A stretch of 44,953 bases of DNA from Streptomyces poriferorum (GTDB taxonomy: Bacteria > Actinomycetota > Actinomycetes > Streptomycetales > Streptomycetaceae): positions 1 through 44,953 of the forward strand of contig NZ_JAELVH010000066.1 in NCBI RefSeq assembly GCF_019399235.1, in the 5' to 3' direction. Made by a program: the position numbers and the translations under genes. The notes beneath the pieces were generated by a model that saw only the letters and a list, made by a program, of their open reading frames with translations, was not told where the DNA came from and did not search any database. Below are positions 39,475 through 44,953 of this stretch, one piece after another. Within the stretch, counting starts at the first letter, position 1, and each line of letters opens with the position of its first letter.

Positions 39475-41202
39475 TCAGCCGGCGTAGGGGTCGGGGACTT
39501 CTCCCGGCCTGGCCAGGAAGGCGAAGTCGCAGCCGGTGTCGGCCTGAGTGATCTGGTCGTGGTACAGCGCCCCGTAGCCACGCTCGAACCGGGTGGCGGG
39601 CGGCGTCCACTCGGCCCTGCGCCGCTCCAACTGCTCTTCGGTCACGTCGAGATGGAGCAGCCGCGCCTCGACGTCCAGGGTGATCGGGTCACCGGTCCGC
39701 ACGAGTGCGAGGGGGCCGCCGACATAGGACTCGGGGGCGATGTGCAGGACGCAGGCGCCGTAACTGGTGCCGCTCATCCGGGCGTCGGAGATCCGCACCA
39801 TGTCCCGTACTCCCTGCTTCAGCAGGTAGTCGGGGATCGGCAGCATCCCGTACTCGGGCATCCCCGGACCGCCCTTGGGTCCGGCGTTGCGGAGCACCAG
39901 CACATGGTCCGGAGTGAGGGCCAGTGCCGGGTCGTTGATGGTGCGCTGCATCTCCTTGTAGTCGTCGAAGACGACCGCGGGGCCGGTGTGGCGCAGCAGG
40001 TGGGGCTCGGCGGCGATGTGCTTGATGACCGCCCCGTCCGGACAGAGGTTGCCGCGCAGCACCGCCACGCCGCCCTCCTCCGCCAGCGGGTTGTCGCGTT
40101 CGCGGATGACGTCGCTGTTGTGCACGAGCGCGCCGTCGAGCTGTTCGCGCAGGGTGTCGTGGGAGACCGTGGGCCGGTCCAGGTGCAGGACGTCGGTCAG
40201 CCGGGCCAGGAAACCGGGCAGTCCGCCGGCGAAGTGGAAGTCCTCCATGAGGTACTTCCCGCCGGGCCGCAGGTTGGCCAGCACGGGCACGGTGCGGGCT
40301 ACGCGGTCGAAGTCGTCCAGGGTGAGCTTGATGCCGGAGCGGCCCGCCATGGCGATCAGATGGATGACGGCGTTGGTGGAGCCGCCGAGCGCGAGGACGG
40401 TGGCGACGGCGTCCTCGTACGCCTCCGCGGTGAGGATCGACGACAGCTTCCGCTGCTGCCACACCAGTTCGACGATCCGGAGGCCCGACTGTGCGGCCAT
40501 CCGGTCGTGGCCGGAGTCGACGGCCGGGATGGAGGAGGCCCCGGGGACGGTGACGCCGAGCGCCTCGGCGGCTGCGGTGAGAGTGGAGGCGGTGCCCATG
40601 GTCATGCAGTGGCCGGGTGAGCGGGCTAGCCCGTTCTCCAGTTCGTCCATCTCGCAGTCACCGATGAGTCCGGCCCGCTTGTCGTCCCAGTACTTCCACA
40701 TGTCGGTGCCGGAGCCGAGGACCTCGTTGCGCCAGTGCCCCGGCAGCATCGGCCCGGCCGGCACGAAGACGGCGGGCAGGTCGACGGAGGCGGCGCCCAT
40801 CAGCAGCGCGGGCGTCGACTTGTCGCAGCCGCCCAGCAGCACCGCGCCGTCGACGGGGTAGGAGCGCAGCAGCTCCTCCGTCTCCATCGCCAGCATGTTG
40901 CGGTAGAGCATCGGGGTCGGCTTCTGGAACGTCTCCGAGAGGGTGGAGACGGGGAACTCGAGCGGGAAACCGCCGGCCTGCCAGACACCGCGCTTGACCG
41001 CCTGCGCGCGGTCGCGGAGGTGGACGTGGCACGGGTTGATGTCCGACCAGGTGTTGAGGATCGCGATGACCGGCTTGCCCAGGTGCTCCTCGGGGAGGTA
41101 GCCCAGCTGGCGGGTGCGGGCCCGGTGGCTGAAGGAGCGCAGCCCGTCGGTGCCGTACCACTGGTGGCTGCGCAGCTCCTCGGCGGCGATGCGGCCGGTC
41201 AT
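39475..41202 (-). CDS. IlvD/Edd-family sugar-acid dehydratase
   Basis: 575 residues. Iron-sulfur dehydratase that removes water from a sugar acid to give a 2-keto-3-deoxy acid. Cluster cysteines are C58 (DINPCHVHL), C126 (LGGCDKSTPA) and C199 (SPGHCMTMGTAS); magnesium-site segments GDCEMDELENG and the C-terminal MSGTSYGACVLHIAPES are present. The His-containing SFSHRARTRQLGY opening resembles the arabinonate/xylonate/galactonate dehydratase branch, not the valine-pathway IlvD. ATG 41202 overlaps the stop of the DHDPS-family gene (ATGA), so dehydratase and next-step enzyme are made together. L-arabinonate, D-xylonate or a hexarate are possible substrates. Confidence 0.92.
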   Translation of the reverse strand: MTGRIAAEELRSHQWYGTDGLRSFSHRARTRQLGYLPEEHLGKPVIAILNTWSDINPCHVHLRDRAQAVKRGVWQAGGFPLEFPVSTLSETFQKPTPMLYRNMLAMETEELLRSYPVDGAVLLGGCDKSTPALLMGAASVDLPAVFVPAGPMLPGHWRNEVLGSGTDMWKYWDDKRAGLIGDCEMDELENGLARSPGHCMTMGTASTLTAAAEALGVTVPGASSIPAVDSGHDRMAAQSGLRIVELVWQQRKLSSILTAEAYEDAVATVLALGGSTNAVIHLIAMAGRSGIKLTLDDFDRVARTVPVLANLRPGGKYLMEDFHFAGGLPGFLARLTDVLHLDRPTVSHDTLREQLDGALVHNSDVIRERDNPLAEEGGVAVLRGNLCPDGAVIKHIAAEPHLLRHTGPAVVFDDYKEMQRTINDPALALTPDHVLVLRNAGPKGGPGMPEYGMLPIPDYLLKQGVRDMVRISDARMSGTSYGACVLHIAPESYVGGPLALVRTGDPITLDVEARLLHLDVTEEQLERRRAEWTPPATRFERGYGALYHDQITQADTGCDFAFLARPGEVPDPYAG

Positions 41203-42101
41203 ATGGACCACCCCGCGACCTGGTCGGCGACCTCGGCGCGCTGCGACTCGGGCAGCACCCGGCTGGGCGGGCGCACATCGCGGCCGCACAGGCCGAGCGA
41301 GGCCAGCGCCTCCTTGACGACGGTCACGTTGTTGGCGGACTGCCGGTCCGCACGCAGTTCCTCGAAGCGGCGGATCTGCTCCCAGACCTTCATCGCGGCC
41401 GGGTGGTCGCCGGCCCGCAGCGCCTCCAGCATGGCCAGCGAGACGCCGGGCGCGATGTTGACGAGGCCGGAGGTGAAGCCGGTGGCGCCCGCGGAGAAGT
41501 AGGCGGGGGCGTACAGCTCGGCGAGGCCGGCGACCCAGACGAAGCGGTCCAGGCCGGCGTCCCGGGCGAAGGCGGCGAAGCGTGCGGCGTCCGGGACGGC
41601 GTACTTGACGCCGATGACGTTGGGGCAGCTGTCGGCGAGCACCGACAGGCACGCGCCGTCGAGGTGCGGGTTGCGGATGTAGGGGACGACGCCGAGTCCG
41701 GGGACGGCCTCGGCGATGGCCCGGTGGTAGTCGATCCAGCCGTCCTGCGAGACGTACGGGTGAACGGGCTGGTGCACCATCACCATCTCGGCGCCGGCGT
41801 CGCGGGCGTGCTCCGCGGCGGCGACGGCGGTCGGCACGTCGTGCCCGACACCGACCAGGATCGTGGCGCGGCCGCCGGCCTCCTCGATGGTCAGCTCGGT
41901 GACAGCACGCCGCTCCTCAGGGGCCAGCGCGTAGAACTCCCCGGTGTTGCCGTTCGGGGTGAGGATGCGCACGCCGCCGTCGAGCATTCTTCGCAGCAGG
42001 ACGCGGTGCGCCTGCGTGTCGATGGTGCCGTCCCCGGCGAACGGGGTCACCGGGATCGCCACGACGTCTGCGAGGGCCGCCTTCAGCGGTGTGAGGTCCA
42101 T
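41199..42101 (-). CDS. DHDPS-family 2-keto-3-deoxy sugar-acid dehydratase/aldolase
   Basis: 300-residue TIM-barrel Schiff-base enzyme of the DapA superfamily. Catalytic lysine K166 in PNVIGVKYAVPD and the Tyr Y141 in VVPYIRNPHLD are in place; TPNGNTGEFYALAPEE is the substrate-carboxylate loop. Members of this group dehydrate 5-keto-4-deoxyglucarate or L-2-keto-3-deoxyarabonate to 2-oxoglutarate semialdehyde, or cleave keto-deoxy acids as aldolases. The Asn in YIRNP, where aldolases often have YNxP, leans to the dehydratase group. ATG 42101 has GAAAGG upstream; GTG 42137, overlapping the GntR stop, is a credible alternative start adding 12 residues. Confidence 0.88.
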   Translation of the reverse strand: MDLTPLKAALADVVAIPVTPFAGDGTIDTQAHRVLLRRMLDGGVRILTPNGNTGEFYALAPEERRAVTELTIEEAGGRATILVGVGHDVPTAVAAAEHARDAGAEMVMVHQPVHPYVSQDGWIDYHRAIAEAVPGLGVVPYIRNPHLDGACLSVLADSCPNVIGVKYAVPDAARFAAFARDAGLDRFVWVAGLAELYAPAYFSAGATGFTSGLVNIAPGVSLAMLEALRAGDHPAAMKVWEQIRRFEELRADRQSANNVTVVKEALASLGLCGRDVRPPSRVLPESQRAEVADQVAGWSI

Positions 42102-42133
42102 GCGGACAGGCCTTTCGTCGATGTGCTGCTGGT

Positions 42134-42790
42134 TCACGCCGCGTCACCCCCGTCTTCGTCGTCGGGGAACGCGCGGCGCACGAACGACGCGATGTGGTCG
42201 TGCAGAGCCCCGGCCGCCGCGTCCGCGTCGTCGGCGAGCGCGAGGCGCAGGATCTCCCAGTGCTCGGCCGCCTCCCGCTCCCAGGACGGATTGTTCGCCC
42301 ATGCGACCGTGGAAACGAGAGCCGCCTGGTCGCGGACCTCGTCGAGCATCCGGCCCAGCAGCGGGTTGCCGCAGGGGAGGTAGAGCGCCCGGTGGAAGTC
42401 CCGGTTGGCGAGCGACCGGTCTGCCTTGTCGAGCGCCGAGTCGGCACGCTCCAGGGCCTCCTGGGCTTCGTCGAGCGAGGCCCTGCGGGTGATGGTGCGA
42501 CGCAGCGCCTCGGGTTCGAGCAGCAGCCGCACGTCGTACACCTCCCGGGCCATGGTCGCGTCGACCAGCCGCACGATGGCGCCCTTGTACTGGCTCATGA
42601 CGACCAGGCCGGTCCCGGCGAGCGTCTTGAGCGCCTCACGTACGGGGGTCTTGGACACCCCGAACTGTGCGGCGAGTTCGGTCTCGACGAGCGCCTGCCC
42701 TGGTCTCAGCTGCGCCGTGAGGATCGCGTGCTTGATCGCCTCCAGCACGTACTGGGTGCGGGACGGAATCGGGGTGGGCGCAAAGGTCAT
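42134..42790 (-). CDS. GntR-family regulator (FadR subfamily, FCD domain)
   Basis: 218 residues. N-terminal winged HTH (about 12-75; YVLEAIKHAILTAQLRPGQA, then FGVSKTPVREALKTLAGTGL) and an all-helical FCD ligand domain with metal-site residues in the DVRLLLEPEALRR, NRDFHRALYLPCGN and EHWEILRLALADDADAA segments. Such regulators commonly respond to sugar acids and sit at the head of the operon they control, as here before the DHDPS-family and IlvD/Edd genes. ATG 42790 follows GAGAGCC. Dyads at 42825-42847 are possible autoregulatory sites. Confidence 0.92.
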   Translation of the reverse strand: MTFAPTPIPSRTQYVLEAIKHAILTAQLRPGQALVETELAAQFGVSKTPVREALKTLAGTGLVVMSQYKGAIVRLVDATMAREVYDVRLLLEPEALRRTITRRASLDEAQEALERADSALDKADRSLANRDFHRALYLPCGNPLLGRMLDEVRDQAALVSTVAWANNPSWEREAAEHWEILRLALADDADAAAGALHDHIASFVRRAFPDDEDGGDAA

Positions 42791-42824
42791 GAGTGAAGGG
42801 CTCTCGCATCTCGCGTATCGCGTC

Positions 42825-42847
42825 TCATATATGACGTACGAAGTACG
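42825..42847. promoter_or_regulatory. Candidate GntR operators upstream of the sugar-acid operon
   Basis: Two adjoining palindromes: TCATATATGA (42825-42834) and CGTACGAAGTACG (42835-42847, five-base arms around GAA). They lie 35-57 bp upstream of the GntR start in an AT-rich patch and fit an autoregulated operator or promoter. Confidence 0.45.
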
Positions 42848-43046
42848 ACGCGATGAAGCTAGAGGCGCCGCGAATGTTTCGTCAACGCTTCTGACAGAAG
42901 AACTTCACCGGACTACGACGTGTGCCGTACACGGATCTTCCCGGCGGACCGCCCCGCCCCGCCGTCTACGGCAACGTCCCGATGTCCGGCAACGGCCTTA
43001 CCCGCCAGCCTGATCGCGTAACGGACGTGCAGGTCAGGGAGGTTCG

Positions 43047-44255
43047 ATGGGTCGGTCGGCGACAGGGCGGGTACTGCGGGACCGGACGGCCGGGCTGCTC
43101 CTCACCTCGGTCGTGGTGTCCGGTTTCGGCAGTTCCGCGATGTCACTGGCCGCCGGGATCTGGGTCAAGTCGCTGACGGGCTCGGACAGTCTGGCGGCGC
43201 TGGCCCTCTTCGCCGTCTGGCTGCCGGTGCTCTTCGGGCCGGTTCTCGGAGCGGTGGCCGACCGGCTGCCCAGGAAGCCCCTGCTGGCCGGGGCGAACGT
43301 CGCCATGGCACTGCTGCTGACGACACTGACCGCCGTGGACTCGGCAGGGCGGATCTGGATCCTGTTCGCTGTCCTCCTGCTGTACGGGACGAGCTCCGTA
43401 CTCATGGACGCGGCCGAGTCCGCGCTGGTCGCACAGGCCGTGGACGCCCACCTGCTGGGCGACTTCAACGGCTTGCGGATGATGGCGAACGAGGGCGTGA
43501 AGCTGGTGGCCCCGCTCACCGGCGCGGCGCTCTGCGCCCGCTTCGGCGGCACCGCGGTGGCCCTGCTGGACGCGGCCTCCTTCGCCCTGGCCGCAGGCCT
43601 CTACGGGCTGCTACGGGTACGGAGACAGACACCGGCCGGGGCCCGCCGTTCCTCCGGGATGCGGCAGGTGTGGGGGTCACCGGTGCTGCGGCCGCTGGTG
43701 CTCGCCGGGTCCGTCACGATGCTGTGCGCCGGGCTCAACGGGGCGATGCTGTACGCCGTCGTGGACGGGGTGCTCGGCCGCTCCCCCGCGTACGCCGGAG
43801 TGCTCTACGCGGCGCAGGGCATCGGGTCCGTCACGGTCGGGCTGCTGGCCGGACCGCTGCTGCGACGGCTGCCTGAACGGGTGTTCGCGGCGGCGGGCAT
43901 CACCGCGTTCGCACTGGCGGTGGGCCTGCGGGCGCTGCCGTACGACACCGTGGCGCTGATGGCGTGCGCACTGATCGGTCTGGGCCTGCCCTGCGTGCTG
44001 ATCGCCGCGATGACGGCGGTCCAGCGGGAGACGCCGGACGCCGTCCTGGGCCGGACGTCCGCGACCGCGGGCACGCTGATGATGGCGCCCAACGCGGTGG
44101 CGCTGGCGCTCGGCGCGGGGCTGCTCGCGCTGGTGGACGTGCGGGTGCTGCTGCCGCTGGTGGGCGCGGTGGCGCTGCTGACGGCCGCCACGCTGGTCAC
44201 GGGCCGGCGGGGAAGGCTCCCCGCCGGCCCGCGGACGTCAGCGGCCGAGGCGTGA
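43047..44255 (+). CDS. Major facilitator superfamily transporter
   Basis: 402 residues with about twelve membrane segments. The loop 2-3 signature appears as GAVADRLPRKPLLAGANVAM. The layout resembles the short-form MFS exporters (MFS_3 / enterobactin-exporter-like), but the substrate is unknown. ATG 43047 follows GGGAGG by four bases. Divergent from the GntR gene across 256 bp. Its last 18 bases overlap the end of the convergent gene on the other strand. Confidence 0.9.
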   Translation: MGRSATGRVLRDRTAGLLLTSVVVSGFGSSAMSLAAGIWVKSLTGSDSLAALALFAVWLPVLFGPVLGAVADRLPRKPLLAGANVAMALLLTTLTAVDSAGRIWILFAVLLLYGTSSVLMDAAESALVAQAVDAHLLGDFNGLRMMANEGVKLVAPLTGAALCARFGGTAVALLDAASFALAAGLYGLLRVRRQTPAGARRSSGMRQVWGSPVLRPLVLAGSVTMLCAGLNGAMLYAVVDGVLGRSPAYAGVLYAAQGIGSVTVGLLAGPLLRRLPERVFAAAGITAFALAVGLRALPYDTVALMACALIGLGLPCVLIAAMTAVQRETPDAVLGRTSATAGTLMMAPNAVALALGAGLLALVDVRVLLPLVGAVALLTAATLVTGRRGRLPAGPRTSAAEA

Positions 44256-44953
44256 GAGCGCCCCGGTGACGGCTTCGAGGTCCGGCCCCGAGGCCAGCCC
44301 CGCGTGATACAGGCGCAGTTGGTTCGCGCCGAGCGAGGTCGCGTGGGCGGCGTCGCGCTCCAGCGTGCCGGGGCTGCCGCCCATCCCGCGCACCACGGCG
44401 AGGTTGGCCGCGAGGACGCCTCCGTGTCCGGCGAACGGGCCGAGCACCGCCTCGCGCGCCGCGTCACCGCCGGTGCACGGCAGCACCACGCCGTCCGCCA
44501 CGGACAGGATGTGCTCCGGGTCGACGCCCACGTTGGCGCCGGACCGGTACGGCGCGGGGTCCGCGTGCAGCAGCACCTGGAACCCGGGGGCGGCGGCCGC
44601 GCGCACCGCGGCGACCACCGACTCCTGTAGCCTGCGGGCCACCTCGGTGCGATACCGGAGCGTGGCCCCGGCCAGATCGGTGCCGAGCAGCTTCTCGACC
44701 CCGCCCCAGCCCGCTTCCGGGGTCCCGGAACCGGCCCAGACCGGCTCCAGCGCGCCCCGCACGGCACGGTTCAACTCCTCGGCGTCCAGCCCCTGCTCGC
44801 CGTATCCGGCCCGGCAGTCCGGGCAGAAGCACAGCGACATCAGGTACTGCGCCGCGTCCCCGAGGCCGACGCCCCCGACCTTGTCGTGGGCGTGCAGATG
44901 CGCGAAGCCGTACCAGCCGCACGACTCCAGCTCGGTCCCGCCCGCCCCGTCCC
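44238..44953 (-). CDS. Alanine-rich protein, N-terminus outside window
   Basis: The frame runs off the window edge with 238 codons present and no start needed. Visible parts: CGWYGFAHLHAHDKVG, YLMSLCFCPDCRAGYGEQGL, GFQVLLHADPAPYRSGAN, ILSVADGVVLPCTGGDAARE and a C-terminal SLGANQLRLYHAGLASGPDL. The CFCPDC box and alternating strand/helix pattern recall TIM-barrel glycosidase-like proteins of unknown activity; I cannot assign a family with confidence. The C-terminal codons overlap the MFS gene end by 18 bp. As a neighbour of a sugar-acid operon it may be carbohydrate-related, but that is only proximity. Confidence 0.75.
   Translation of the reverse strand, partial: DGAGGTELESCGWYGFAHLHAHDKVGGVGLGDAAQYLMSLCFCPDCRAGYGEQGLDAEELNRAVRGALEPVWAGSGTPEAGWGGVEKLLGTDLAGATLRYRTEVARRLQESVVAAVRAAAAPGFQVLLHADPAPYRSGANVGVDPEHILSVADGVVLPCTGGDAAREAVLGPFAGHGGVLAANLAVVRGMGGSPGTLERDAAHATSLGANQLRLYHAGLASGPDLEAVTGALSRLGR

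Noticed and set aside
1..44953. Signs of a mobile element, phage, CRISPR array or tRNA
   Set aside because: No transposase, integrase, regular spacer-repeat array, att-like repeat flanking a block or cloverleaf was found; gene content and composition look uniform.

Overview
The window is high-GC actinobacterial chromosome, almost certainly Streptomyces. Third codon positions are nearly all G or C, GTG starts are common, and coupled genes repeatedly overlap by GTGA or ATGA. Sugar ABC operons lack an ATPase gene, as expected where one ATPase (MsiK) serves many importers. One TTA codon marks a possible bldA-dependent gene. I see no tRNA, rRNA, CRISPR array, insertion sequence or phage gene.

Layout. 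(1) 1-6259: a galactoside-use locus. A GH42 beta-galactosidase (cut by the window edge) is divergent from a binding protein, two permeases and a LacI regulator, with LacI-type operators between them. (2) 6260-11231: a 760-bp non-coding stretch, then a very large secreted S53 protease with carboxypeptidase-regulatory-like, anchor-J-like and kelch parts, and a TTA codon in its signal peptide. (3) 11303-16403: old yellow enzyme / MarR divergent pair, class V aminotransferase-like protein, DsbA/FrnE-like oxidoreductase, an orphan Imm52-like immunity protein and a small unknown ORF. (4) 16418-19946: 2-oxoglutarate-semialdehyde-type dehydrogenase plus a DUF1349 protein, divergent from an IclR regulator and a GNAT acetyltransferase. 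(5) 20180-26324: an AUR1-like PAP2 membrane protein, a membrane protein/histidine kinase/response regulator operon, and a PbpA-like penicillin-binding protein. (6) 26500-42790: a SigE-family sigma factor with a single-pass membrane partner, followed by a plant-cell-wall locus: PL3 and PL1 pectate lyases, CE8 pectinesterase, CE12-type rhamnogalacturonan acetylesterase, an ABC importer with GH43, DUF6807 and Gfo/Idh proteins, then an IlvD/Edd dehydratase, a DHDPS-family dehydratase and a GntR (FadR-type) regulator. (7) 43047-44953: an MFS transporter convergent with a partial alanine-rich protein.

How the genes fit together. The secreted enzymes would de-esterify and cut pectin and remove acetyl groups. 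The ABC system would import released oligosaccharides and GH43 would trim them. The Gfo/Idh oxidoreductase, IlvD/Edd dehydratase, DHDPS-family enzyme and the distant aldehyde dehydrogenase together resemble a non-phosphorylative pentose or uronate route ending at 2-oxoglutarate. The dehydrogenase lies 20 kb away, but an 18-bp dyad in front of it and the IclR gene recurs (14 of 18 bases) in front of the pectin ABC operon. That suggests one IclR regulator may join both halves. This link, and a possible polysaccharide-sensing role for the sigma factor pair next to the pectate lyase, are the main new ideas here; both are inferences.
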